A stretch of DNA of 64,000 bases from Amycolatopsis iheyensis. Lineage in GTDB: Bacteria > Actinomycetota > Actinomycetes > Mycobacteriales > Pseudonocardiaceae. Position numbers and translations under genes: made by a program. Below the pieces are notes generated by a model that was not told the DNA's origin, made no database searches, and worked only from the letters and a program-made list of their open reading frames with translations. Every line of letters starts with the position of its first letter. The first letter of the stretch is position 1. The stretch spans positions 186,001-250,000 of the forward strand of contig NZ_JAMXQV010000012.1 in assembly GCF_024703995.1 (NCBI RefSeq), written 5' to 3'. Below, one piece after another: positions 33,529 to 43,300 of the stretch.

Positions 33529-35250
33529 TCAGGCGACCGGACGGCGCCGGTTCCGGGCGGCGGCGGGAAGCGCGCGCAACGCGGCCCGGTCGAGTTTTCC
33601 GTTGGCGGTCAACGGCAACGAGGCGAGCATCGTGAACCCGGCCGGCACCATGTGCTCCGGCAACGTCTTGCGGGCGTGCGCACGCAGTTCGCCGGCTCGT
33701 GGTGGCGCCGCGCCCGCGCGGCCGACGACGTAGGCGACGAGCCGACGCGCTCCGGGACGGTCCTCCCGCACGACGACCGCGACCCGGCCGACGTCCGGGT
33801 GTTTCGCGAGCGCTGCTTCGACTTCGCCGGGTTCGACGCGGAACCCGCGGATCTTGACCTGCAGGTCGCCGCGGCCGCGGAAGTCCAGCGTCCCGCCGGG
33901 CCGTCGCCGGCCGAGGTCGCCGGTGCGGTACATCCGGCTCCCGTCCGCCCGCACGACGTCGGGCACGAACCGTTCCGCCGTGCGCGCCGCCTGGCCCAGG
34001 TATCCGTTCGCGAGTCCGGCGCCGGCCAGGTAGATTTCGCCGGTTTCCCCGTCCGGGACCGGTTCGAGGCGGTTGTCGAGCAAATACAGCCGTTTGTTTT
34101 CGACCGGGTTCCCGATCGGCACGGGCTCGCCCGTGAAATCGTCGGGGCCGACCGGGTGGCAGGTGGTGAACCCCATGCTTTCGACCGGACCGTACCCGTT
34201 GCCCACCCGCAGCCCTGGGAACCGGCCGAGCGCGCGGGCGATGTGCTCGGCCGAAGCCACCTCCCCACCGGTGAACACCAGCCGGACGCCGGTGAACGCC
34301 GCCGGGTGCTCGTCGACCAGGTAGTTGAAGAGGCTCGACGAAAGCTGGAGCATCGTCACCGCGTGCACCGCGACCAGTTCCTCGATCGCGGCCGGGTCCG
34401 GGTTCTGCCCCGGCTGCAGCACGCACGCCCCGCCGAAGAGCAGCGCGCCGAACAGCTCGAGCGCGAACCCGTCCCAGGACACCGGCGAGCACTGCAGGAA
34501 CACTTCGCCCGGGCCGAACTTCGCGTACGTCTGCCCGGCGTAGGTGCCGAGCAGGGCCCGGTGCGGCGCCGCGACGCCCTTGGGCCGCCCCGTCGAGCCC
34601 GACGTGTACATCACGCAGGCGGTGTCGGCGGGGTGGCCGGGCACAGCGGGGTTGACCGTGCCGGGAGCCGGTTCGCCGGCCTGCGGTGGCTCGATGACGA
34701 GGGGTTCCGCGGCCAGCTGCCCGCGCAGCCGCGGCGAGCACACGACGAGCGCGCTGCCGCTGTCGGCCAACGCGGCGTCGAGCCGCGCGACCGGGAAGTG
34801 CGGGTCCAGCAAGGCGTACCCCGCGCCGGTCTTGAGGACGGCGAGCAGCGCGACGACCAGCTCGATGCCGCGCTCGAGGTGGACCCCGACGACGTCGCCG
34901 CGGCCCACCCCCCGGGCGAGGAGCCGGTGGGCGAAGACGTTCGCCCGGTCGTTCAGCTCGGCGTAGCTCAGCCGCGTCCCGGCGAACAGCAGCGCCACGG
35001 CGTCGGGCGTGACCGCCGCCTGCTGTTCGAAGAGCTGGTGCACGCGAAGCGCGGGATCGGGCGGGAGCGGCACCGGCCGGGTCCGTCCGGACGCGTCGGC
35101 CTCCCGCAGGCACTCGGCCCGGCTCGCCGGTCCGTGCCGCCGTGACCAGCCGCCGGGGACCGCGTGGTCCGCCGGCCACAGGGCGGTGTCCCCGAGCTCG
35201 TTGACCACCAGCACGTACCGCGCGTCGCCGTCATCGAACGGATTCGTCAT
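33529..35250 (-). CDS. MbtH-adenylation domain fusion (stand-alone)
   Basis: 573 residues from ATG at 35250. Residues ~1-65 are an MbtH domain (YVLVVNELGDTALWPADHAV, VPGGWSRRHG, SRAECLREAD). Residues ~75-560 are an A domain (MYTSGSTGRPKGVAA; GNGYGPVESMGFTTC; YRTGDLGRR; A10 lysine in LTANGKLDRAAL). There is no carrier. The specificity positions read roughly D-G-L-Q-F-G-G-G-F-K, not a code I know; the leading Asp indicates an alpha-amino acid. The same MbtH-A fusion is known in SlgN1, which adenylates 3-methylaspartate in streptolydigin synthesis. With glutamate mutase genes next door, 3-methylaspartate is a reasonable guess. Confidence 0.88.
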   Translation of the reverse strand: MTNPFDDGDARYVLVVNELGDTALWPADHAVPGGWSRRHGPASRAECLREADASGRTRPVPLPPDPALRVHQLFEQQAAVTPDAVALLFAGTRLSYAELNDRANVFAHRLLARGVGRGDVVGVHLERGIELVVALLAVLKTGAGYALLDPHFPVARLDAALADSGSALVVCSPRLRGQLAAEPLVIEPPQAGEPAPGTVNPAVPGHPADTACVMYTSGSTGRPKGVAAPHRALLGTYAGQTYAKFGPGEVFLQCSPVSWDGFALELFGALLFGGACVLQPGQNPDPAAIEELVAVHAVTMLQLSSSLFNYLVDEHPAAFTGVRLVFTGGEVASAEHIARALGRFPGLRVGNGYGPVESMGFTTCHPVGPDDFTGEPVPIGNPVENKRLYLLDNRLEPVPDGETGEIYLAGAGLANGYLGQAARTAERFVPDVVRADGSRMYRTGDLGRRRPGGTLDFRGRGDLQVKIRGFRVEPGEVEAALAKHPDVGRVAVVVREDRPGARRLVAYVVGRAGAAPPRAGELRAHARKTLPEHMVPAGFTMLASLPLTANGKLDRAALRALPAAARNRRRPVA

Positions 35251-36508
35251 CGCGCTTCCCCACCTCCCGGGCCGCCGCCGGCTCGCCGGGCCGCCACACG
35301 TCTTCGACCCGCAGCGCGCGGGCGGAGTACTTGCCGAGCGCGCTGACCAGCAGCTGCAGCTCGAGCCGCAGGCAGGCCACCAGGCGGGTCAGCCCGGCTG
35401 CCGGGTCCTCGTCGACGGCCAGCAGCGCCGCCCGCCCGAGGCCGGCCGCGCGCGCTCCCAGCGCCAGCGCCTTGACCACCCGGGCGCCTTCCCACATCCG
35501 GCCCGACACGAGCAGGCACGACTCACCCGGGTCGATCCGCTCGAGGCATTCGGCCAGCGGCAACCCGGCGTGCTCGAGCGCCGCCTTCGGCGCCCACCCC
35601 GTGCCGCCCTCGGCGCCGTCCACGGTCACCACGTCCGCACCCGCCGCCCAGGCGATGGCCGACGCGGCGCCGACGTCCCGGCCGGGCGGGAGCTTGACCC
35701 ACACCCGGGCCCGCGGGTAGTTGTTGCGCATGAACCGGACCTGCTGGCGCAGGATCTCCTCGGTGAACGTCCCCGCGGTCGCGCACCGCAGGACGCGGCG
35801 GCCGTCGCGCAGGACGTCGGCGGAGCGGTAGCGGCCCGCGGCCACGGTCTCCGCTGCCGCGTCCACAATGGCCATGCCACCCAGCCCGGGTTTCGCGCCC
35901 TGTCCCACCTTGAGCTCGAAGGCCAGCCGCCCGGACGCCAGCAGCGGCTGGGCCTCCGGCGCGCTGTAGACCAGGTTCCACACCTCGGCGTCGGCGTCCT
36001 CCGTGCTCTGCTGGACCGCGACGCCGCCGCTCGTGCCGCTCGAGGATTCCGCGTACGCGAGCAGCCGCGCGATCAGCCCCCGCGCACCGTCCTTTTCGGA
36101 CCGAGAGCCGTCGGTCGGCACGACGTTCTCCCCGATCACCAAGGGGATCCCGAGTGCTCCGGCCTGCGCGCTGAGGGCGATCGCGAGCGACGAGCCGGCG
36201 CGCGTCGAGCCGAACGCCGAGACGTAGAGCGGCAACGCGGCGGAGAACCCGCCGATGTCGGTGTCCAGGGCGACGTCCTCGTGCCCGGGCTCCCGGCCCA
36301 GGTCGATCAGCTTCTCCAGCCGTTCCGGCACGAAGACCGGCGGCACCAGGCGCAGCGCGTCGAGCGCGTCAGCCCCGCTCCGGTCCGCGACGGCGCCGAA
36401 CAGCCCACGGCCGTACTCCTCCTCCGCGGGGAACACCGCGGCGGCGCCGGACCGGGCCCGCTCGCGGACGGCCGCCTCGGGGAAGCCCGCGGCCCGCAGG
36501 CCGGTCAC
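35231..36508 (-). CDS. FMN-dependent glutamate-synthase-like protein (GltB central/FMN domain)
   Basis: 425 residues from GTG at 36508 (GTGA overlap with the synthetase-like gene). It matches the synthase/FMN part of glutamate synthase: FELKVGQGAKPGLGGM (~215), VWVKLPPGRDVGAASAIAWA, and DGAEGGTGWAPKAALEHAGLP (quoted in part), which forms the FMN/2-oxoglutarate site. It lacks the N-terminal glutamine amidotransferase domain. The cysteine cluster of full-length GltB is not evident. Its role in the pathway is unknown: it may run an FMN redox step on an amino or imino acid rather than make bulk glutamate. The 3' end overlaps the MbtH-A gene by 20 bases. Confidence 0.75.
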   Translation of the reverse strand: MTGLRAAGFPEAAVRERARSGAAAVFPAEEEYGRGLFGAVADRSGADALDALRLVPPVFVPERLEKLIDLGREPGHEDVALDTDIGGFSAALPLYVSAFGSTRAGSSLAIALSAQAGALGIPLVIGENVVPTDGSRSEKDGARGLIARLLAYAESSSGTSGGVAVQQSTEDADAEVWNLVYSAPEAQPLLASGRLAFELKVGQGAKPGLGGMAIVDAAAETVAAGRYRSADVLRDGRRVLRCATAGTFTEEILRQQVRFMRNNYPRARVWVKLPPGRDVGAASAIAWAAGADVVTVDGAEGGTGWAPKAALEHAGLPLAECLERIDPGESCLLVSGRMWEGARVVKALALGARAAGLGRAALLAVDEDPAAGLTRLVACLRLELQLLVSALGKYSARALRVEDVWRPGEPAAAREVGKRDDESVR

Positions 36509-37485
36509 GGCGACACCACCCCGGCCAGCTTCGGGAACGCGCTCGCCTGCCACACCTCGTCGAGCCCGGCGACGTAGCGGGTCAGCCGTTCGAGGCCGAG
36601 GCCGAACCCGGCGCTGGCCGGAATGCCCTGGCGCACCAGGTCGAGGTACCAGCCGTACTTGGCCGGGTTCTCGGCGGTCTCCCGCATCCGCGTGACGATC
36701 CGCGCGTAGTCGTGTTCCCGCTCGCCGCCGCTGACCAGTTCACCGAACGCCTCCGGGGCGATCAGGTCGAAGTTGCGCAGCCGGCCGGGCTCGTCCTCGT
36801 CTTCGCGGTCGTAGAAGCCCCGCGCGCCCTTGGGGTAGCCGGTGACGAAGAACGGGCGTCCGGCCTTGCCGGACAGCAACGCCTCGCCGGCCCAGTCGAG
36901 CTCCGCGTCCGGGTTCTGGTCGTGACCGAACCGCCGCAGGTCGGCCACCGCGTCGGTGTGGGTGAGCCGGTCGAACGGCTGGGCCAGCAGCTCGACGAAG
37001 GCCGCCGGGTCCCGGCCCAGCAGGGCCAGGTCCGCCGCCGCGTCGCGCACGACCGCGGACACCGCGTGGCGCACCACGGTTTCGGCGACCGTCATCAGCT
37101 CTTCACGGGACGCGCCCGCGGCCTCGACGTCGATCTGGTGGAACTCGACGAGGTGCCGGCCGGTGTCGCGGGTTTCGAGTGGTTCGAGGCGGACGTTCGG
37201 CGCCACCGTGAAGATCCGCTCGAACCCGAGCAGCGCGGCCTGCTTGTAGAGGATCGCGCTCGTCATCAGCTTGTACCGGTGGCCGTAGAAGTCGACGTCG
37301 ACCTGCTTGGACCCGCGCCCGCCCGGATCGGTGACCGGGCCGATGACGGGCAGCAGGAGCTCGGTGAACCCGGCGTCGCGCAGGCATTCGCGCGCCGCGG
37401 CCACGATCCGGCCCTGGATCCGCAGCACGGCCTGGGTGGCCGGGCTGCGCAGGTGCGCGCCCGGGTCACGGCTCTGCTCGGTCAT
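36505..37485 (-). CDS. AsnRS/AspRS-like class II synthetase core without anticodon-binding domain
   Basis: 326 residues from ATG at 37485 (ATGA overlap with mutase E). Class II motifs are visible: motif 2 region FTVAPNVRLEPLETRDTGRHLVEFHQIDVE (quoted in part: FTVAPNVRLE, LVEFHQIDVE) and motif 3 GFGLGLERLTRYVAG near the C-terminus. The N-terminal OB-fold that binds the tRNA anticodon is missing. This is the layout of archaeal asparagine synthetase AS-AR and other AsnRS paralogues that amidate aspartate or activate amino acids without tRNA selection. In a cluster that seems to make methylaspartate, amidation of Asp or methyl-Asp is a sensible guess. Confidence 0.78.
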   Translation of the reverse strand: MTEQSRDPGAHLRSPATQAVLRIQGRIVAAARECLRDAGFTELLLPVIGPVTDPGGRGSKQVDVDFYGHRYKLMTSAILYKQAALLGFERIFTVAPNVRLEPLETRDTGRHLVEFHQIDVEAAGASREELMTVAETVVRHAVSAVVRDAAADLALLGRDPAAFVELLAQPFDRLTHTDAVADLRRFGHDQNPDAELDWAGEALLSGKAGRPFFVTGYPKGARGFYDREDEDEPGRLRNFDLIAPEAFGELVSGGEREHDYARIVTRMRETAENPAKYGWYLDLVRQGIPASAGFGLGLERLTRYVAGLDEVWQASAFPKLAGVVSP

Positions 37486-38807
37486 GTCGTCCTCCCGATC
37501 GGTGTGGTGGTGCGCCACTGCTTCCCTGACCGCGCCGCCGCGGCGCGGTCGAACTCGTCCCGCACGAACGACAGCGCGGACAACAGCTCCGCGGAGCCGG
37601 GTGCGGGCCCGCCGCGGGCGGTCGTGACGTCGCCGATCGGCAGCCCGCCGATGTCGGCCCAGGACAGCCGGCCGTCGGCGCCCAGGTGGCTGCGGGTCCG
37701 GCGGGCGTTGTCCGGGTGGAGGCAGAACGGCACGTCGAGCCGGCCCAGCCGGAACGCCTCCACCAGGGCCCGCCCGACGTCGCCGTCGAGCTCCAGCACG
37801 CCGCGCACGAGCGCGCCCGCCTCGGCCAGCACGCCGGACTCGGGCCCCGCGGGCTCGGGTAGCCGGCTCGTCCCCAGCGCGGCGAGGTTCGCCGTCTCCA
37901 GCGCCTGGACGTTCTCCGCGACGGACGGGATCCGCGCCGACTCGGCCACGGTCTTGACGATCAGCCGCGCGGCGCCGCATTCGACCGCGAGCTTCGCCGC
38001 TTCTTCGAGCAGGAGCAGCGCGCCCGCGCCGGTGCGCGGGAACAAGCCCATGTAGGCGTAGACGACCAGGTGCCAGTCGATGTCGCCGAGGTACCGGGTG
38101 GCGAGCGTGCGCAAGGCCCGCAACGCTTCCCGGTCCTGCTGCGGGTTCGCCTGCTGGGCGTAGCTCAGCGAGACCGTCCGCAGCCCGTGCTGCTTGAAGA
38201 ACAACGCTTCGAGCAGGCTCACCGCCACCAGCAGGCTGGGCGGGCACAGCTGCCCCATCAGGCACCCGCCGAACGTCTCCACGTGCGGCTCGATCCCGGC
38301 CTCACGCAGCTGCCCGAGCACCGCACAGCTCTCTTCCCAGTTCCGCACCGAATGCCGCAGCGGCGTCCGGCCGTAGGGCAGGCAGTACGAAACCGGTCCG
38401 CCTTCGGTGGCGTCGAGGCCCGCCCGCAGCAACGCCGTCATGATGCGCTGCGGGATCGCCGAACCGTGCCGCACCTGGACCGGGAAGTCCACATCGGACA
38501 CCCCGGTCAGCACCGCGCGGTTCGTCCGGCGGCCGTGCGCCACGAGCGGGTAGCCGTTCAGCGGCGTGCCGGTGACGAGAGCCTGGCGCGCCGACTCGTG
38601 GTCGCCGACGCGGGTGTAGCTGTCGAGGGTGAGCGTGCCCGCGGTCGTCGCCGCGGCGCCCCGGACCGCGAGCAGCGCCGAGCGCATGACGCGCGGGTCG
38701 CTGAACCCCATCCGCGGCTGGACCACCAGCCGCCCCGCCCGGTGCGCGCGGGAAACGAAGTCCGCGAACGCGTTCCCCGTCGGCGCGGGGTCGCTTCCGG
38801 TCAGCAC
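37482..38807 (-). CDS. mutE: Glutamate mutase (methylaspartate mutase) E subunit
   Basis: 441 residues from GTG at 38807, overlapping the S-subunit stop by seven bases. Matches the catalytic TIM-barrel subunit: RLVVQPRMGFSDPRVM, TLTLDSYTRVGDHESAR, NGYPLVAHGRR, HGSAIPQRIMTALLRAG, and ETFGGCLMGQLCPPSLLVAVS (last quoted in part). With the S subunit and adenosylcobalamin it isomerises L-glutamate to (2S,3S)-3-methylaspartate. Such pairs occur in methylaspartate-containing antibiotics (friulimicin GlmA/B, streptolydigin SlgE1/E2). Length is a little below the ~480 of anaerobe enzymes. Confidence 0.9.
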   Translation of the reverse strand: MLTGSDPAPTGNAFADFVSRAHRAGRLVVQPRMGFSDPRVMRSALLAVRGAAATTAGTLTLDSYTRVGDHESARQALVTGTPLNGYPLVAHGRRTNRAVLTGVSDVDFPVQVRHGSAIPQRIMTALLRAGLDATEGGPVSYCLPYGRTPLRHSVRNWEESCAVLGQLREAGIEPHVETFGGCLMGQLCPPSLLVAVSLLEALFFKQHGLRTVSLSYAQQANPQQDREALRALRTLATRYLGDIDWHLVVYAYMGLFPRTGAGALLLLEEAAKLAVECGAARLIVKTVAESARIPSVAENVQALETANLAALGTSRLPEPAGPESGVLAEAGALVRGVLELDGDVGRALVEAFRLGRLDVPFCLHPDNARRTRSHLGADGRLSWADIGGLPIGDVTTARGGPAPGSAELLSALSFVRDEFDRAAAARSGKQWRTTTPIGRTT

Positions 38808-39283
38808 CGCGCACCCGCCCCGACCCGGTCCACGAACCGGCGGAAGCGGGCCATGCCGCCGTTGTCGTGCCCGAACACCGCCGAAAACCCGGCGTCGACG
38901 AGGTTCCTGGCCGACACGAGCGGATCTTCCTGCCCGGTCCCCAGTTTCCCGCCGATCACCAGCGGCACGGTGCCGAGCCCGGGCGCCGCCCGCAGGGTCC
39001 GCGCGAGCCGGGCCCCCTCGTCGGCGCCGTGGCCGTTGACCGTGCTGATCACCACCAGGTCCGGCCGTCGCGCCTGGCATTCCCCGCGCAGCAAGGCATC
39101 CGGCACGCACGGGCCGAGGTTCACGACGCGGTGTCCCCATTCGCGCAGCAGCAGTTCGAGGAAGATCAGGTTCCACGTGTGCGAGTCGGACGCGATCGTG
39201 GCGAGGACCACGTCGAGCCCGCCGGCGGCAGCCGGTCGCCGAGATGTCCGTAAACCCCTTCGCACGCGCCGCTCCCTCGTCAC
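38801..39283 (-). CDS. mutS: Glutamate mutase S subunit (cobalamin-binding)
   Basis: 160 residues from GTG at 39283; the start is uncertain because no strong ribosome site is seen and another in-frame GTG lies at 39265. The B12-binding fold is clear: VVLATIASDSHTWNLIFLEL (base-off DxHxx motif, D-S-H), VVNLGPCVPDALL, VVISTVNGHG and FGHDNGG. The usual DxHxxG motif reads DSHTWN, with Asn in place of Gly. The symbol here means glutamate mutase S, not DNA mismatch repair. First biosynthetic gene of the cluster, 66 bases after the SARP gene. Confidence 0.86.
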   Translation of the reverse strand: MTRERRVRRGLRTSRRPAAAGGLDVVLATIASDSHTWNLIFLELLLREWGHRVVNLGPCVPDALLRGECQARRPDLVVISTVNGHGADEGARLARTLRAAPGLGTVPLVIGGKLGTGQEDPLVSARNLVDAGFSAVFGHDNGGMARFRRFVDRVGAGARC

Positions 39284-39349
39284 TCGCCGTCCCGTCCGTT
39301 GCTTCCGACGCTAAGCGGGTGCCGTATCGGGATCGCACGGGAACGAGCG

Positions 39350-40120
39350 CTACGGCCGGGCGAGCACGCCGCTTCCGGCTTCGTCCCGCAGCACCGCGGC
39401 GTGCAGCGCCACCAGCTCGCGCCGGGGATCCAGCCCCGCCTCGTCCCGCAGCCGCGCCCGGGCCTGACCGAAGACCTCCAGGGCCGCCGTGCGCCGGCCC
39501 GACCGGTGCAACGCGAGCATGTACAGCTCGATCAGCCGTTCCCGCAACGGATAGCGTGCGGTGAGCGCCGCCAGCTCGCCCACGACGACCCGCGAACGGC
39601 CCACGGCCACTTCGAGCTCGAGCAGGTGCTCCAGCGCCGCCAGCCGCTCTTCTTCCAGCTGGTACACATCGATGTCGAGCGCGCTCGACCCGGCGTCGCC
39701 GAACAGCGGACCTCGCCAGAGCGCCAGCCCGCGGCGCAGTTCTTCGGCGGCACCGTGCCGGTCTCCCGACGCGGCCAGGCCCGTGGCCACCCGGGTCCGC
39801 TCCCGGAACACGGCGAGGTCGAGCTGACCCGCGGCCACGCTGATGGTCACGTCCTGGCCGGAGCGCCGGATGGGCGCGGCCTCGCCGGTGGCTTCGGCGA
39901 TGCTGCGGCGGAGGATCGCGACGACGTTGCGGATCTGCGCCCCGGCGCTGCGCGGTGGCCGTCCTTCCCACAGCACGTCCGCCAGCCGCGAGACCGGGGT
40001 CGGCCGGCTCGCGTCGAGCAGCAGCACCCCCAGCGCCTTGCGCTCCCGCGGTCCGCCGACGGAGAACTCCCCGCCCCCGGTTTCGGCGGTGACCGGCCCC
40101 AGTATCTTGAACGACAGCAT
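39350..40120 (-). CDS. SARP-family pathway-specific activator
   Basis: 256 residues from ATG at 40120, chosen because AAGGGGA is six bases upstream; GTG at 40126 would leave no room. The N-terminal OmpR-like winged helix (~1-95) begins MLSFKILGPVTAETGGGEF, with RKALGVLLLDASRPTPVSRL. The bacterial transcriptional activation domain (~95-250) has LDLAVFRERTRVA and RYPLRERLIELYMLALHRSGR (quoted in part). SARPs activate biosynthetic operons by binding direct repeats at the -35 region. The obvious target is the mutS-to-TauD operon immediately downstream on the same strand. Confidence 0.92.
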   Translation of the reverse strand: MLSFKILGPVTAETGGGEFSVGGPRERKALGVLLLDASRPTPVSRLADVLWEGRPPRSAGAQIRNVVAILRRSIAEATGEAAPIRRSGQDVTISVAAGQLDLAVFRERTRVATGLAASGDRHGAAEELRRGLALWRGPLFGDAGSSALDIDVYQLEEERLAALEHLLELEVAVGRSRVVVGELAALTARYPLRERLIELYMLALHRSGRRTAALEVFGQARARLRDEAGLDPRRELVALHAAVLRDEAGSGVLARP

Positions 40121-40304
40121 TCCCACTCCCCTTGGTCATCCCCACGGCGTCGGCCGTGCGAAGCAGCCGACGGACAAGTTGCGCGGAGACCCGGACGAGA
40201 TACACGAAATCGGGCAGCCCGCCGGACGACCTCCCGTCCGCCCGACCGGCCGGCGCGTGTCCGGCGCACCGCCGCGGTCTCCGGAGAAACCCTAGGAGCG
40301 GGAA

Positions 40305-43300
40305 CTATTCCCGGCCTACTCGCCGGATACCCGGGGCCGCGGCGACCGTGCGGCACCGCTGGCAGCTCACCGGGTCGCCGCCGAGCGCGGCGAGGTGGTC
40401 GCGGGCGTTGCCCGCCGCGGCGATCCCGGCCGGATAGTGCCCGAGCGCGGTCTCCCAGTGCCGGCGGGCGCGTTCCTCGTCGCCCGCGGCCAGCGCGACG
40501 TGCGCCAGGCCTTCGCAGGCCCGCCCGGCCAGCAGCGGCAGGTGCAGCTCCGCCGACCGCGTGCGAGCCTCCTCGAAGAGCCGGCCGGCTTCCGCGGGCT
40601 GTCCGGCCGCGAGCGCCGTCTCGCCGAGCGCGGCCAGGGCGTCGCATTCGACCTCGCCGATGTTCGCGCCCCGGCTGAGCTCCAGCGCCCGCGTCCCGAG
40701 CTCATGGGCCCGGCCGAGGTCGCCGAGCTCGCGGTGCGCGGCGCCGAGCCAGGAAAGCGCGAAACACGAGCCGGGATGGTAACTGATCCGCTTGCTGATC
40801 CCGAGCCCACTGGCCAGCCGTTCCACCGCCGTTTCGGCCCGGCCGGCCAGCAGGTGCGCTTCGCCGATGTTGATCAGGGTGATCGCTTCACCCTGGTGGA
40901 ATTCGAGGTCCCGGCAGATGCCGAGCGCCTCGGAGAAGTAGTGCAACGCCGTTTCGGTGTGCCCCATCCGCGAGGAAACCGCGCCGATGTTGTTCGTGAA
41001 AGCGGCGTAGCCCTGTCGATCTTCCAGGCGCATCGCGATTTCCCTTGCCTGGGAAAACGTTTCCGACGCCTGGGGCAGGTCGCCGGCGCGGATGTGGGCG
41101 ATCCCGAGGTTGGCCAGCAGGTAGGCGACGGCGGGCTCGTCGTCGATCCGCCGGGTCAGCCCGATCGCGTCGAGCAGCAGCCGGCGGACCTCGTCGTACC
41201 AGCCCCGGTCGCGCAGGATCAGCGCGATGTTCGTCAGCGCCGCCGCTTCCCCGCGCACGCTGTGGTGCCGCCGCGCCGCCTCCAGCGCGCCGCGGAAGAT
41301 GTCGAGCGAGCTCTCCCGGTAGTTGACGCGGGAGAAGAACGGCTCCAGCACGCACGGCAGCTGCCAGGTGTAGGCGGTCCAGTCCTCTTCGATGGCCGCC
41401 CGCGCCGTCGCGACGAGGTTCTGCAGCTCCGCCTTGAGCAGCTCCATCGCCGCCGGCTCGGACTCGATCACCGGCACGTGCCGCGGCGGGTGCACCAGGT
41501 CGGGCTCGATCCGGGAGAAGCCCCGCGCGATCGGCCCGCAGCAGACCCCGGCGAGGTGCAGGTAGTGGTCGAACAGCCGGTGGCGCGCCTCGAGCCGTTC
41601 GTCGTCCCCGCGCTCGCGCAGGGCGGACCGGGCGAAGTCGCGCACGAGGTCGTGCAGCCGGTAGCGGCCCGGCGAGTGCTGCGTGACCAGGTGCGCCTGC
41701 ACCAGCCCGTCCAGCAGGTCTTCGGCCGTGAGCAGCTCGACGTCGCCGACCGCGGAGACCGCTGCCGGATCGAAGTCCGTGCCCGGGTGGACGCCGAGCA
41801 GGGCGAGCAGCCGGCGTGGAGCGTCGTCGAGGTGCCGGTAGGACACCTCGAGCACGGCCGCGACGCTGCGGTCGCCCGCGGCCAGCAGCCGGGCGCGTCC
41901 GCTCTCGTCGCGAAGCAGCCTCGCGAGGTGACCGGCCGTCCACGACAAGCGGTGCCGCAGCCGCGACGCGGCCACCCGGATGGCCAGCGGCAACCGGCCG
42001 CACAGGCGCACGACCTCCGCGACGTCGGCGAGCTCGTCCTCCGTGCGACGCAGCCCGGCGACCCGGGTGAACAGCTCGACGGCGTGGTCGTGGGGCAGCA
42101 CGTCCAGCGACACCGGCACGGCCGCTTCGAGCCCGGACATCCGGTGCCGGCTGGTGACCAGCACGACCGCGCCGCTCGTCCCGGGCAGCAGGTGCCGCAC
42201 CTGGTCTTCGTCGACGGCGTTGTCGAGCACGAGCAGCACCCGCCGGCCGGCGAGGTGCGACCGCCACTGCGCGGCGCGGGCGGTCAGGTCGTCCTGGATC
42301 CGTTCGGCCGGGTACCCGCTCGAGCGCAGCAGCAGGTCCAGGGCGGCGGCCGGGGTCAGCGGGACGCGCCCGGCCGTGTAGCCGTGGAGGTCGACGAAGT
42401 AGTGGCCGTCGGGGAACTCGGCTTCCAGCCGGTGGCCGAGGTGCACCGCCAGCGTCGTCTTGCCGACGCCGCCCATGCCGTCGATGGCGAGGATGACCGG
42501 CCCGCTGTCCGGCCGGACCGTCAGCTCCGCGAGCAGGAGGTCGAGTTCCGCGTCGCGGCCGGTGAAGTCGCGCGTGCCGTGCGGGAGGAACGAGGGCCGT
42601 TCGGCCACCACGGGCACCGCCGGCTCGTCCCGGTGCGGCGCGAGCACGGGATCGCCGAGCAGCTCGGGGTCGCCCCGCAACACCCGGCTGTGCAGGTCCA
42701 CCAGCTCGGGCCCGGGATCGAGCCCCAGTTCCGCGGCGAGCGCCTGCCGGCCTTCGCGGTACACCTGCAGCGCGTCGCTTTGCCGGCCACTGCGGTAGAG
42801 CGCGAGCATCAGGGATCGCCTCGGCGACTCCCGCAGCGGCTCGCTCGCGACGAGCTCGGTCAGCTCCCCGATCACCTGCTCGTGCTCGCCGAGGTCGAGC
42901 CGCAGCGAGAGGAGCTTTTCCCGCGCCGCCAGGCGTTGTTCGGCCAGGCGCGCGGCCGCGTTGGCGAACCGGGCGCCGCCGACCCCGGCGAAGGCCGGTC
43001 CGCGCCAGTGGCCGAGGGCGGCGCCCAGCGACGCCACCGCGTCGGCCGTCCGGCCGGCTTCTTCCGCGGCGCGCGCCGCGGAAACCGCGTCGAGGAAGCA
43101 GGCCAGGTCGAACTGTTCGGGCCGCACGACGATCCGGTAGCCGATGTCGTCGGTGACGATCGTGCTCTCCGCCCCGCCGTCGCCGAGCCAGCGGCGCAGC
43201 GCCGCGACCGCGTTGTGCACCTGCTGACGGGCCGTGTCCGGCGGGTCGTCCCACAGCTGGTCGATCAGCTGCTCGGTCGGCACCACCGCGTTGACGTCCA

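Noticed and set aside
39284..39349. SARP-binding direct repeats before the mutase S gene
   Set aside because: Similar TTCCCG and ATCCCG blocks exist on the minus strand, but they are 10 bp apart, not the 11 or 22 bp expected for SARPs, and only two copies are seen.
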